Assembly (NCBI RefSeq): GCF_024741135.1
Contig: NZ_JANSUY010000019.1
Span: 90,002-154,001, forward strand
DNA: 64,000 nucleotides
Direction: 5' to 3'
Origin: Aquiflexum gelatinilyticum
GTDB taxonomy: Bacteria > Bacteroidota > Bacteroidia > Cytophagales > Cyclobacteriaceae
The notes under the pieces were generated by a model that ran no database searches, was not told the origin of the DNA, and worked only from the letters and a program-made list of their open reading frames with translations. The position numbers and the translations under genes were made by a program. Positions 1 to 8,986 of this stretch are shown here, piece by piece (within the stretch, counting starts at the first letter, position 1; each line of letters opens with the position of its first letter).

Positions 1-1
1 A

Positions 2-151
2 GCTTATCTGAAATACCGTGATAGCCTATTGGAACTTAAAGCAGAGGGAAAAAATGTGGAATCGGAATTGAGGATGATCAACCAATACCTGCAACGGAAC
101 TTAGGTCAAAAAGCTTCGGCTATGCTGAAAGAATCCGATGAATTGGATTGA
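2..151 (+). CDS. C-terminal fragment of an unknown protein
   Basis: An open frame enters from the left edge and ends with TGA at 149-151, giving the last 49 residues of a protein. The tail is charged and probably helical, rich in Leu, Glu and Lys (for example KYRDSLLELKAEGK). No family motif can be recognised in so short a piece. Its reality rests on the uninterrupted frame, biased codon use and a 3' non-coding stretch right after it. Product unknown. Confidence 0.55.
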   Translation, partial: AYLKYRDSLLELKAEGKNVESELRMINQYLQRNLGQKASAMLKESDELD

Positions 152-862
152 TAATTTAAAGTTTACGGAACCTTATATAATTAAGTGAAAATGGGTAAAA
201 ATACAATTTGCCTTTTTGCGGTTTAATTTCAAGCCCTAAAGGAGTGTTTGCTCTACCACTTCCGACTTCCTGATTTCATTAAAAATATCGTGTCATAGCA
301 TAAAAATTACTAGGGCCTAAAAGCAAAAGCGGGAAGAAATTCTTTCGAATTTTTCCCGCTTCATCACCTGAAGACCGTAATCTTCAAATCATGCAAGCTA
401 CAGTTATTGTGACTTTTCCCTCAGTTGCCCGAGTTCATGACCTTAGGTTTTCTAACTCTGATTTCTCCGCCTTTCGACTTTGATCCATGATTTCAAGACT
501 TCTGTGGTTGCCCTTCTCAGACTTTCTACGTTGCCGTTTTCAGCCCCTTCATCTTTTCATCTCGAGTTTTTGACCTTAGTCTGAAATTTTACTTTCAGCC
601 TTTTATCTCTCACTTGATAGTATCAAATTTATGTCTCAAATAATTGATTTCCAATAAATTAACAAATAATTTTTGCACAATTTTTCCACTGGAAAAAAGC
701 TTAAATCACAAAGTTATCCACAATTAAGAGCCCGGGAATTTCCACAAAATATTGAAAGTCCAAATTGGCCTGCAATCCATTCTATCCAAGTCTCACTTTC
801 ATCTTGGCGACATTGATTTTTCTTTTGTTTTTTGATATCTTGAACAGCCCAAATAACCCTTC
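152..862. other. Long intergenic region, 711 bp
   Basis: No convincing gene is seen on either strand. It contains a hairpin at 327-361 and a long pyrimidine-rich plus-strand stretch (about 415-620). An AT-rich section around 640-680 holds TTG (644-646) and a near match to the Bacteroidota -7 element (TAatttttG, 667-675) about 20 nt apart; this could be a promoter for the following operon, but the element is one base longer than consensus. Confidence 0.5.
327..361. terminator. Stem-loop, possible terminator
   Basis: AAGCGGGAA (327-335) pairs with TTCCCGCTT (353-361), extended by AAATT/AATTT (337-341 with 348-352) around the loop CTTTCG. The plus-strand 3' side lacks a clear T-run; on the minus strand the stem is followed by a T-rich stretch. 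It may serve the fragment gene at the left edge or simply be a structured spacer. Confidence 0.4.
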
Positions 863-1741
863 ATGAAAATCTTTCATTACCTCATTGCCTTACTTTTCAT
901 CAATTTTACTCCTGAGGCATTTTCCCAAGAAAGACCTTTAAGGATCATAATGATCGGTGCCCACCCGGATGACTGTGACATCAAAGGCGGAGGAACCGCT
1001 GCACTATTTGTCCAAATGGGCCATCAGGTCAAGTTTGTCTCTGTGACCAACGGAGATGCAGGGCACATGAAAGAGGGCGGCGGGATGTTGGCCAAAAGAA
1101 GAATGGCCGAAGCAAAAGAGGCAGGCCGGAGGTTGGGTGTGACTTACTATGTTTTGGACCACCACGACGGTGAATTGCTCGCCACCTTACCTATCAGGTT
1201 GGAAATCATCCGCCTTATCCGTAATTGGGATGCAGATGTGGTCATCTCGCACCGTTCCAATGATTACCATCCGGACCACCGCTACACTGCCATTTTGGTT
1301 CAGGATGCCGCGTACATGGTCGGTGTTCCCAATATTGCACCTGATACACCGCCTCTGAGAAAAAACCCTGTTTTCCTTTATTTTCAGGACAATTTCCAAA
1401 AACCGTATCCATTTAAAGCAGACATAGCTGTCGACATTACTACTGTTTTGGATAAAAAAATAGATGCGATGGATGCCCATGAGTCGCAGTTTTATGAGTG
1501 GCTGCCATGGATCGGGAATTATGTGGCAGAAGTACCTGCAGACAAAGTGGAAAGAAAAGCATGGTTAAAAAGCAAGCGCATCGGTGCTCCAAATTCGGCT
1601 GTCCTTGAAGCTTTAAAAACCTGGTACGGAGAGACTAAAGTACTAAACATCAAGTACGCTGAAGCTTTTGAAATTTGTGAATATGGTGCCCAGCCCTCTA
1701 AAGAGGAAATTAAAAGGCTTTTTCCGATGCTGAAAAATTAA
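863..1741 (+). CDS. Secreted PIG-L/LmbE family deacetylase
   Basis: A 292-residue zinc-dependent N-deacetylase of the PIG-L (LmbE) family. These enzymes remove acetyl groups from N-acetylglucosamine-type sugars or related conjugates. A Sec signal peptide (about residues 1-21, ending AFSQ) puts it in the periplasm or outside. The metal motif AHPDDCD follows at about residues 33-39 and the second metal site is in NDYHPDHR near residues 133-140. Length is normal for the family. It is the first gene of a close plus-strand series: 24 nt to a lipoprotein, then sulfatase and sialidase, which suggests action on an amino-sugar-containing glycan. The exact substrate cannot be read from sequence. Confidence 0.88.
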   Translation: MKIFHYLIALLFINFTPEAFSQERPLRIIMIGAHPDDCDIKGGGTAALFVQMGHQVKFVSVTNGDAGHMKEGGGMLAKRRMAEAKEAGRRLGVTYYVLDHHDGELLATLPIRLEIIRLIRNWDADVVISHRSNDYHPDHRYTAILVQDAAYMVGVPNIAPDTPPLRKNPVFLYFQDNFQKPYPFKADIAVDITTVLDKKIDAMDAHESQFYEWLPWIGNYVAEVPADKVERKAWLKSKRIGAPNSAVLEALKTWYGETKVLNIKYAEAFEICEYGAQPSKEEIKRLFPMLKN

Positions 1742-1765
1742 TCACATAAACCTTCATCCACTTCT

Positions 1766-3097
1766 ATGAAATCTGCTTTTAAATCCCTTTTTCCCGTTCT
1801 TCTGTTTGGTTCTATGATCTTATGGGTTTCTTGTAATCCAAGAAATCCCGGAAAAGAGGAACTGACTGAAGAGATCAACTTTACGATGCCCACTTTCAAA
1901 CTCATAGAAACAGACACTTTCTTCTTCAATAATTTTGTCGACTGCAATATGGCTGAAGTTTGGGTTGGAGATACGCTCAGGATTTTTCCTGGTAAATACG
2001 GAGAGGATCCTGTGTGGGGATTTGCAGAAGACCTGAAGTTTGCAAGCGGATCCAATGCCGATGAGGTCTTCAGTACACCTGCAGCCGAATACATTGCCCC
2101 CAAATTGCCTGTCAATGCCCCTGTCGGAGAACCGGGATTGCATGGGGCAGTATGGTTTGAGACCGTTTATCAAGATGAAAAAGATCCGAGCGGAAGGACC
2201 TTGTACGCTATCTACCACAATGAAAATTATCCTGAAACCCTCCCTTACAATGAAGCAACCGGAGAAGGCTATATCGACAAGGACTGGCCTTTGGGTCTGA
2301 CTGAAAGAATCACACCTGCGGCAGTTTGTAGGATTGGAGTCATGAAATCTACGGACGGTGGTTGGAGTTGGGAAAACAAAGGCCTTTTTCTCGAAGACAA
2401 ACAACCCCGAATGATCCTCAAGCCACATAATATTTCTAAGACTTTTGCCGGTGGAGTAGGTGATCCTTCTGCTGTGGCTGTTGGCGAATATCTTTATCTT
2501 TTTTATGGTGAATATGGCTATCCCGGAACTTATGATGCAGCTTCCTATGACCCGATCAAAGAATGGAGTGGGCAATGCATCAGTATCGCCCGAATCCGGA
2601 TTGACGAACTCGACGACCCTCAGGGGAAAGCCAAGAGATGGGATGGACAAGGATTCAATGCGGATTGGGATGGAATCGGTCAACCTGTGGCTTCCCTCCA
2701 AATGCCTGTCGAAAACGGTGGTGGTCCGGCATCTTCCCCAACAGGTGGATTTCATTGGGGGCCATCTGTCAGTTGGAATACCTATCTGGAGTGTTGGGTG
2801 ATGATGATGGGAAAAGTGGAGGGCCAATCATGGGTTGGTGATGAGCTGTATATTTCATTCAATCCCCACAAGGAGTTGGGAGAGGGGAATAATTCCCAAG
2901 CTTGGACCAAACCTCAAAAACTCCTGGAAAAACCCGGACATGTGCTTTGGTACCCTTCGCTGCAACCCCTGAATACCCCTGATGACATTGCCAACAAATA
3001 CACGAGTCTGCGGCTTGGGAAGCAGGCAAGGTTGTTTTTCAAATATTCTGATTTGGGAAAATACATGTCTGAATATATCGTCGAGTTTGAAAAATAA
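1766..3097 (+). CDS. Lipoprotein with a sialidase/glycosidase-like propeller
   Basis: A 443-residue protein with a lipoprotein signal peptide (hydrophobic stretch, then VSC with Cys at residue 23), so probably anchored in a membrane. The body has at least one Asp-box-like motif (STDGGWSWE, about residue 195) and repeated aromatic/Gly blocks such as GVGDPSA and FHWGPSVSWN, as in beta-propeller glycosidases. No full catalytic set could be assigned. It sits 24 nt after the PIG-L gene and 6 nt before the sulfatase, so it is almost certainly cotranscribed and may bind or cut the same glycan. A GH43- or GH33-like fold is inference; activity is unknown. Confidence 0.7.
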   Translation: MKSAFKSLFPVLLFGSMILWVSCNPRNPGKEELTEEINFTMPTFKLIETDTFFFNNFVDCNMAEVWVGDTLRIFPGKYGEDPVWGFAEDLKFASGSNADEVFSTPAAEYIAPKLPVNAPVGEPGLHGAVWFETVYQDEKDPSGRTLYAIYHNENYPETLPYNEATGEGYIDKDWPLGLTERITPAAVCRIGVMKSTDGGWSWENKGLFLEDKQPRMILKPHNISKTFAGGVGDPSAVAVGEYLYLFYGEYGYPGTYDAASYDPIKEWSGQCISIARIRIDELDDPQGKAKRWDGQGFNADWDGIGQPVASLQMPVENGGGPASSPTGGFHWGPSVSWNTYLECWVMMMGKVEGQSWVGDELYISFNPHKELGEGNNSQAWTKPQKLLEKPGHVLWYPSLQPLNTPDDIANKYTSLRLGKQARLFFKYSDLGKYMSEYIVEFEK

Positions 3098-3103
3098 GCC
3101 AAA

Positions 3104-4576
3104 ATGCCATATACCAAATCGAAGATATCTTTTGTGTTAATTTTATTATTAACCACATCAATTTCCGGATATCCTCAATCCAAAAAACCGAATATCCTTT
3201 TTTTATTTGCAGATGATCAGCGGGCAGATGCCCTTGGCATCAGTGGCAATCCTTATATCCAAACTCCCAACATTGACCAATTGGCAAGGGAAGGAAGTCG
3301 ATTTACCAACGCCTATGTAATGGGGGGACACCATGGTGCGATCTGCGCTCCAAGCCGGGCGATGCTCTTGAGTGGGAAAAGTCTTTTTCAAGTTTATGAC
3401 AGACTCAATGGGGTCAATACCATGCCGATGGATTTTTCAAAAGCAGGCTATACAACCTTTGGTACAGGCAAATGGCACAATGAAAAAGAGGCCTTTGAGG
3501 CGACTTTTCAGCAAGCTAAAAATGTGTATCTGGGGGGTATGGCAGATCATTATGCCATTGCGCTTAGGGACTTTGATGAAAATGGGAAACTGGGAGATCC
3601 TCAAATCAAAGGATTTTCCACGGAGGTTTTTACAGAGGGAGCCATTGAATTCATCCAGAACCATTCAAAAAACGGCGCAGGGAAGCCTTTCTTTTGCTAT
3701 GTAGCCTTCACAGTCCCCCACGATCCCTATTCGCCCGCTCCAGAATTCATCAACTATTATCCTGATGGAAGCTTGCCACTTCCGGGAAATTATATGGGGC
3801 TTCACCCTTTTCAGTTTGATCAATTGAACGTCCGTGATGAAAACCTGACTGGCTGGCCACGAAAGCCTGAAGTGATTCAGATGATCCTTTCTGACTATTA
3901 TGGATTGATCACCCACTTGGATCAGCAGATCGGGAAAATAATTTCTGTTTTGAAAGATAATGGGCAATATGATAACACAATTATCGTCTATGCTGCTGAC
4001 AATGGTCTGGCAGTCGGAAGCCATGGCCTGCTTGGAAAGCAGAACCTGTACGAGCACAGTACCAAAGTTCCCCTGATCATCAAAGGACCCGGCGTGCCCG
4101 AAGGAAAGGAATTTGATGCGCTTACGTATCTGTTTGATTTGTATCCAACTTTGTCTCAACTGGCAGGATTGCCAAATCCCAAGGAAGTAACAGGCAAAAG
4201 TTTGGTTCCGATTCTTCAAGGAAAGGAAACCCAAGTCAGGGGTTCTCTTTTTACAGCTTACAGAAATACGGTTCGGGCCGTTCGGGAAGGAGATTGGAAG
4301 TTGATCCGCTACCCTGAACGGGATTTTACGCAATTATTTAATCTAAAAAAAGATCCTTTAGAGTTAAATAATCTAGCTTATGAGGATGATTATATAGAAA
4401 AGAAAGAAGCGCTCTTGAAGCTGATGAAACTTTGGCAAAAAGAAACCGGTGACACCGCCGCTTTAACAGCTAAAGTTATCAAACCTCTGGAATACGATCA
4501 TAAATCAATCTTAAGGCAACCTGATCAATGGCAGCCTGATTATACTTTAAAGCGATATTTTGAAAAAAACCATTAA
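3104..4576 (+). CDS. Secreted formylglycine-dependent sulfatase
   Basis: A 490-residue S1-family arylsulfatase-type enzyme that removes sulfate esters from glycans. It has a signal peptide (about residues 1-24). Metal-binding Asp residues occur in FADDQR (D37, D38). The active-site signature C81-A-P-S-R85 is present; C81 would be converted to formylglycine by a separate maturase, which is not in this window. Further family elements are GTGKWH (about residue 120), HGLLGKQNLYE (about 308-318) and a typical C-terminal subdomain. The gene overlaps the sialidase by 17 nt, which implies translational coupling and a shared sulfated and sialylated (or similar) substrate. Exact linkage is unknown. Confidence 0.93.
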   Translation: MPYTKSKISFVLILLLTTSISGYPQSKKPNILFLFADDQRADALGISGNPYIQTPNIDQLAREGSRFTNAYVMGGHHGAICAPSRAMLLSGKSLFQVYDRLNGVNTMPMDFSKAGYTTFGTGKWHNEKEAFEATFQQAKNVYLGGMADHYAIALRDFDENGKLGDPQIKGFSTEVFTEGAIEFIQNHSKNGAGKPFFCYVAFTVPHDPYSPAPEFINYYPDGSLPLPGNYMGLHPFQFDQLNVRDENLTGWPRKPEVIQMILSDYYGLITHLDQQIGKIISVLKDNGQYDNTIIVYAADNGLAVGSHGLLGKQNLYEHSTKVPLIIKGPGVPEGKEFDALTYLFDLYPTLSQLAGLPNPKEVTGKSLVPILQGKETQVRGSLFTAYRNTVRAVREGDWKLIRYPERDFTQLFNLKKDPLELNNLAYEDDYIEKKEALLKLMKLWQKETGDTAALTAKVIKPLEYDHKSILRQPDQWQPDYTLKRYFEKNH

Positions 4577-5747
4577 AATTACTCAAACCGGACTATTCTT
4601 ATCCCTGCTATTTCTTGGGATTTGGAGTCAAGGATTCTCTCAAGAAAATATCGTTTTTGAAGGAGGAAAAGAAGGTCACAAAATCTACAGGATTCCGGCC
4701 ATCATCGACCTTCCAAATGGGGATTTTTTAGCTTTTGCCGAAGGCCGGGTCAACGGTTCTGATGATTTTGGAGATGTCAACCTTGTCATGAAAAGGAGTG
4801 AAAATGGAGGAATGACCTGGTCAGCCATCCAAATGCTGGTGGATTATGACAAGTTGCAGGCAGGAAATCCCGCGCCTGTGGTAGATTTGCATGATCCTGC
4901 TTATCCTGATGGAGTGGTTTACCTTTTTTACAACACCGGAAACAACCATGAATATGATATCCGTATGAACAAGGGGGTAAGGGAGGTGTGGATGATGAAA
5001 TCTTTGGATTTGGGAAAAAGTTGGCAAGAGCCGGTCAATATCACGCAGCAAGTTCACCGTCCAAACAACCCTGCATTCAATGCCGCATATGAATCAAAAG
5101 AAGATTGGAGGCATTATGCGAATACTCCCGGGCATGCTTTTCAGTTTCAAAAAGGGAAATACAAAGGAAGGATTTACGTCGCGGCCAACCATTCTGTCGG
5201 GCCGCCGCAGGAGGATTTTATGGAATACCGGGCACATGGATTTTTCTCGGATGACCATGGCAAGACGTTCCAATTGTCTGAGTCCATAGAAATTCCCGGC
5301 TCGAATGAGGCTATTTCCGCGGAACTTTCAGGCGACAGGATGATCATGAGCGTCAGAAATCAACGTGGAGATATCAGAAGCAGAATTTTGGCCTATTCTT
5401 CCGATGGAGGCAAAACCTGGGATGAAGCCTATTTCGAAGAAGCGCTTCCCGATCCGGTCTGTCAAGGTTCCATCCTTCCGATAGGTGAAATAAATGGAAA
5501 AACCATTTTGGCCCATTCCAATGCTGCAGATCCCAAAGACAGGAATAACCTAACGCTCAAGATTAGTTTTAACGAAGGGAAAACTTGGGAAAAATCAATA
5601 CTAATTGATAGAACCGATGATCCAAATAAACAGGCTTGGACTGCATACAGTGATTTGGTCATGGTGAATGATAAGAATGTAGGAGTGCTATACGAACAGG
5701 ATAATTACACAAAGATTATCTTCAAAAAGGTCAATTGGAAGGATTGA
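4560..5747 (+). CDS. Secreted exo-alpha-sialidase-like enzyme (GH33)
   Basis: A 395-residue sialidase-family protein. The start is TTG at 4560, inside the sulfatase gene: it is the only start that yields the complete signal peptide (about residues 1-28, ending GFSQ). The propeller shows the N-terminal YRIPAI motif with the catalytic-triad Arg at 44 and several Asp boxes: SENGGMTW (80-87), SLDLGKSW, SDDHGKTF, SSDGGKTW and SFNEGKTW. An EGR motif (about 61-63) follows. In the family these enzymes cleave terminal sialic acids. With the sulfatase and deacetylase it suggests sequential trimming of a decorated glycan. No sialic acid lyase or transporter gene is seen nearby, so the released sugar may not be catabolised from this locus. 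Confidence 0.9.
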   Translation: MKKTIKITQTGLFLSLLFLGIWSQGFSQENIVFEGGKEGHKIYRIPAIIDLPNGDFLAFAEGRVNGSDDFGDVNLVMKRSENGGMTWSAIQMLVDYDKLQAGNPAPVVDLHDPAYPDGVVYLFYNTGNNHEYDIRMNKGVREVWMMKSLDLGKSWQEPVNITQQVHRPNNPAFNAAYESKEDWRHYANTPGHAFQFQKGKYKGRIYVAANHSVGPPQEDFMEYRAHGFFSDDHGKTFQLSESIEIPGSNEAISAELSGDRMIMSVRNQRGDIRSRILAYSSDGGKTWDEAYFEEALPDPVCQGSILPIGEINGKTILAHSNAADPKDRNNLTLKISFNEGKTWEKSILIDRTDDPNKQAWTAYSDLVMVNDKNVGVLYEQDNYTKIIFKKVNWKD

Positions 5748-5814
5748 ATTCAAAGTCCTTTCCGGTAAGATTTGGCCTAATTAATAATTGCTATAAATTT
5801 TAAAACCCTAAAAC

Positions 5815-6288
5815 ATGAATACCCGAATCCAAGAATTGGTAGAAAAACTACAACTCAAGCCGCATCCTGAGGGAGGTTATTATTCCGAAACATACCGATC
5901 ACGCTTGGATACTGCAGGTGCTGAGCGGTCTTTGGCGACATGCATTTACTTTTTGATGACTTCTGACAATGTCTCCAAATTCCACAGCATCGCGGGGGAT
6001 GAAATTTGGTTTTACCATGAAGGCAGTCCGCTAACTGTTCATATCCTTTCTGAAAAGGGCTATGAAAAACTCTTGGTAGGCCCACTTGATAATGAAGGCC
6101 ACCGACCGCAGCAATTGGTTCCTCCCGGAGTGATTTTTGGATCTACGGTAGAACAGCCGGATTCTTATTCCCTTGTTTCCTGCATGGTCGCTCCAGGCTT
6201 TGATTTCAGAGATTTTAGGTTGTACAGTGCCGACGAACTCCTAGCCAAATGGCCTGAAGCAAAGGAGATAATTGGAAGGTTGACTTGA
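5815..6288 (+). CDS. Cupin protein of the DUF985 family
   Basis: A 157-residue single-cupin protein. The N-terminal LKPHPEGGYYSETYRS and the later block IYFLMTSDNVSKFHSIAGDE are characteristic of the DUF985/cupin_5 group (YML079-like). The fold is a small beta-barrel with a pocket suited to a sugar-like ligand or metal; no biochemical role is firmly assigned to the family. No signal peptide is seen, so it is cytoplasmic. It stands 67 nt after the sialidase gene and 118 nt before a sugar isomerase gene, so it could be monocistronic. Confidence 0.85.
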   Translation: MNTRIQELVEKLQLKPHPEGGYYSETYRSRLDTAGAERSLATCIYFLMTSDNVSKFHSIAGDEIWFYHEGSPLTVHILSEKGYEKLLVGPLDNEGHRPQQLVPPGVIFGSTVEQPDSYSLVSCMVAPGFDFRDFRLYSADELLAKWPEAKEIIGRLT

Positions 6289-6406
6289 AAGTTATGGAAT
6301 GCTAACCCGCTCCTTTCACATAAATTCTTTTCATAAAATTGAAAATACCCTTTTTTTCAGACAACTTATTATCGCTTTAATTTTTAAGCAGTAAAATAAT
6401 GAACCA

Positions 6407-7282
6407 ATGAACCCAAAAAACTCCTTCTTCGAATTGAAAGCTTTTTTTGTTGGTATACTGGCAATGGGTTTATATTTACCTATGTCAGGTGCTTTTGCCC
6501 AAAGTGCCACTTTCCCCAAAATAGGTGCATGTGCAGGATACAAGGATGGGGAAATTTTAGCCAATGCCGGGTTCTCCTTTATCGAAGAAAATGTGCAGTC
6601 TTTTCTTGTTCCGACCAAAGGTGAGGAAGAGTTTGACCAAATTTTGCAAGCCTCCAAATCATCTCCATTGCCCATCCAAGCATTTATCATTTTTCTTCCC
6701 GGAAGCTTAAAAAGTGTAGGTCCAAATGCCCTTCATGCAGAAATTCTGAACTATGCGGAGGTTGTTTTTCGCAGGGCACAAAAAGCAGGAGGGAGGTTGG
6801 TGGTATTTGGAAGCAGTGGGTCCAGGTCTGTTCCTGACGGGTTTTCGAAAGAAGAAGCTACCGCTCAAATGATAGCACTGGGAAAACTACTCGGACCAAT
6901 CGCCGCCAAGTATGATATCACCGTGGTGTTGGAATCTCTCAATACCAAAGAATGTAATTTTATCAACAGCCTCAGTGAAGCCGGGGAGATCGTGAAAGCT
7001 GTCAACCATCCCAATTACAGGTTGCTCGCGGACATCTACCATATGAAAATGGAGGGCGAAGGACCCGAAAGCATCCTGAATTACGGCCATCTCATCAAAC
7101 ATGTCCATGTGGCGGAGAAAGAAGGCCGGGCCGTTCCCGGAACCCACGGAGAGGATTTGAGCCTTTATTATCAGGCTTTGAAATTGTCAGGTTATGAAGG
7201 GTTGATTTCTTTGGAAAGCCGTTGGGAAAACATGGAAAATCAGGCGGCCAAAGCCATTGAAACGATAAAAAAGCAATGGTAA
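6407..7282 (+). CDS. Secreted sugar phosphate isomerase/epimerase-like TIM barrel
   Basis: A 291-residue member of the xylose-isomerase-like TIM-barrel superfamily (AP endonuclease family 2). It has an N-terminal hydrophobic leader ending AFAQ (about residue 31), so it is exported. Expected metal-site acidic and His residues are seen in VVLESLN (E about 179), LADIYHMKMEGE (D about 210, H about 213), HVHVAEKEGR and ISLESRW near the C-terminus. Exported members of this family often act with Gfo/Idh/MocA enzymes on oxidised (keto) sugars; such an oxidoreductase lies 183 nt downstream. Substrate unknown. Confidence 0.82.
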   Translation: MNPKNSFFELKAFFVGILAMGLYLPMSGAFAQSATFPKIGACAGYKDGEILANAGFSFIEENVQSFLVPTKGEEEFDQILQASKSSPLPIQAFIIFLPGSLKSVGPNALHAEILNYAEVVFRRAQKAGGRLVVFGSSGSRSVPDGFSKEEATAQMIALGKLLGPIAAKYDITVVLESLNTKECNFINSLSEAGEIVKAVNHPNYRLLADIYHMKMEGEGPESILNYGHLIKHVHVAEKEGRAVPGTHGEDLSLYYQALKLSGYEGLISLESRWENMENQAAKAIETIKKQW

Positions 7283-7465
7283 ATAATTTAATGTCAAAAT
7301 TTTGAATGGATTTGTTAGATTAAAAATCCGGTTTTGAATTTTGTCCAAAATTCTATGTATGAAAAAGGAATTCCTTCTATATGGACATTTCTTTTTGACA
7401 ACTTAGCTAATGAAAATTCTCCTCTTTAAATTACAACTATCCCTGATTCCAAAATTCCAATTAAA

Positions 7466-8932
7466 ATGAAAAAACCCAAAAAGGAAACTTCTGACCAATC
7501 AAGGCGGAATTTTATAAAAAATGCAGCCATAGCTTCTTCCATATTCATTGTTCCCCGTCATGTTTTGGGAGGTGTTGGATTTACTGCCCCAAGTGACCAA
7601 TTGAATCTTGCGGCTATCGGTGCAGGAGGCAAAGGATCAAGCGACATCTTCAATGCCTCTGTTAATGGCAGGGAAAGGGTCGTTGCACTTTGTGATGTGG
7701 ACTTTTCGGGTTCTGCCAAAAAATCCATTGAGAATTTTCCCAAAGCAAAACTCTATGCGGATTACAGGGAAATGCTCGATAAAGAGAAGGACATCGATGC
7801 TGTGACCATTTCCACTCCTGACCATGTGCATGGACCTGCGGCTTCTTTTGCCATGCAAAGAGGGAAACATGTCTATGTCCAAAAACCCATGACACATAAT
7901 ATCAAGGAAGCGAGGATACTGACAGAGATGGCAAGATCCCAAAAAATTGTCACACAAATGGGCAACCAAGGGGGTTCAAATGACCTGCTGAATATGGTCC
8001 AAAAGTGGATTGACTCTGATAAGTTGGGGAAGATATCAAAGGTACAAGTCTGGACCAACAGGCCGGTTTGGCCTCAGGGAGGACCTTTTCCTGCCTCTGA
8101 TCCAAGTTCAAAGCCTAACGCCCTCAATTGGGATCTTTGGCTGGGGCCTGCACCCGAGATTCCATTCACTCCCAACTTACATCCATTCAATTGGAGAGGC
8201 TGGTGGGATTATGGAACAGGAGCATTGGGAGATGTGGGTTGCCATTTGATCGATATTCCCTTTAGGACACTTGGACTTCATTATCCTACAGATGCCGAAT
8301 GCAGTGTAGGCTCGGTTTTCTCCAAAATGTGGACCCCTGATTACAATCCCCAAGGTTGCCCTGCTTCCTCGTTTATCACACTTCATTTTGCTGCTACGCA
8401 AAAAAGTAAATCACCTATCGAAATGACCTGGAGTGATGGCGGTATCAGACCTTCGCATCCAGATATTATTCCTGCAGACCACGACATTGGAGGTGCCAAC
8501 AGTGCCAACGGAGTTTTGATCATCGGCGAAAAAGGTATCATCTCCACCAATATCAACGACAGTTCACCACTCATGCCAAAACTCTACCTCAATGACGGAA
8601 CCACTGAATTTGGTCCTGAAACTGAACCAAACATTGAGCCCGAATATGGCCACCAACGTAAGTGGGTCGATGCATGTAAAGCTGGATTTGGCAGTGCCGA
8701 ACATAAAGGTCTGACTTCCTCTTTTGACTATGCAGGACCAATGACCGAAACGGTTTTGATGGGGAACTTAGCTATCAGAAGCTATATGTTGAGAAGGGAA
8801 AACAGTAAAGGTCAGATGGAATTTTACGGCAGAAAGAAGTTGCTTTGGGATGGTGAAAATCTTAGGATTACCAATCTCGAAGAAGCAAATCAATTTGTAG
8901 GCAGAGAGCATAGAGCTGGTTTTGGGATGTAA
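7466..8932 (+). CDS. Exported Gfo/Idh/MocA family oxidoreductase
   Basis: A 488-residue NAD(P)-dependent oxidoreductase of the glucose-fructose oxidoreductase family. The leader has a twin-arginine-like sequence (QSRRNFIK, residues 12-19) followed by a hydrophobic segment, so the enzyme is probably exported folded with its cofactor. A Rossmann segment (LAAIGAGGKGSSD) follows, then TPDHVHGPAA and the conserved YVQKPMTHN block with the catalytic Lys. The second half is the alpha/beta substrate domain with GDVGCHLIDIPF. It is larger than cytoplasmic homologues, as is usual for secreted Bacteroidota members. Neighbours are a sugar isomerase upstream and a GntP permease 54 nt downstream, which suggests oxidation of a sugar and uptake of the acid. 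Confidence 0.88.
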   Translation: MKKPKKETSDQSRRNFIKNAAIASSIFIVPRHVLGGVGFTAPSDQLNLAAIGAGGKGSSDIFNASVNGRERVVALCDVDFSGSAKKSIENFPKAKLYADYREMLDKEKDIDAVTISTPDHVHGPAASFAMQRGKHVYVQKPMTHNIKEARILTEMARSQKIVTQMGNQGGSNDLLNMVQKWIDSDKLGKISKVQVWTNRPVWPQGGPFPASDPSSKPNALNWDLWLGPAPEIPFTPNLHPFNWRGWWDYGTGALGDVGCHLIDIPFRTLGLHYPTDAECSVGSVFSKMWTPDYNPQGCPASSFITLHFAATQKSKSPIEMTWSDGGIRPSHPDIIPADHDIGGANSANGVLIIGEKGIISTNINDSSPLMPKLYLNDGTTEFGPETEPNIEPEYGHQRKWVDACKAGFGSAEHKGLTSSFDYAGPMTETVLMGNLAIRSYMLRRENSKGQMEFYGRKKLLWDGENLRITNLEEANQFVGREHRAGFGM

Positions 8933-8986
8933 ATCCCAAAACTTTTCCATTCCTTTTTTCCAATCAACCCAACCCAAAATACCACT

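Noticed and set aside
1820..2827. Minus-strand open frame of 335 codons opposite the propeller lipoprotein gene
   Set aside because: Antisense shadow: unusual residue composition rich in His, Arg and Ser, with no homology-like motif, while the plus-strand frame has a clean lipobox and operon position.
3665..4333. Minus-strand open frame of 222 codons opposite the sulfatase
   Set aside because: It is the reverse complement of a well-supported sulfatase gene and has no recognisable domain.
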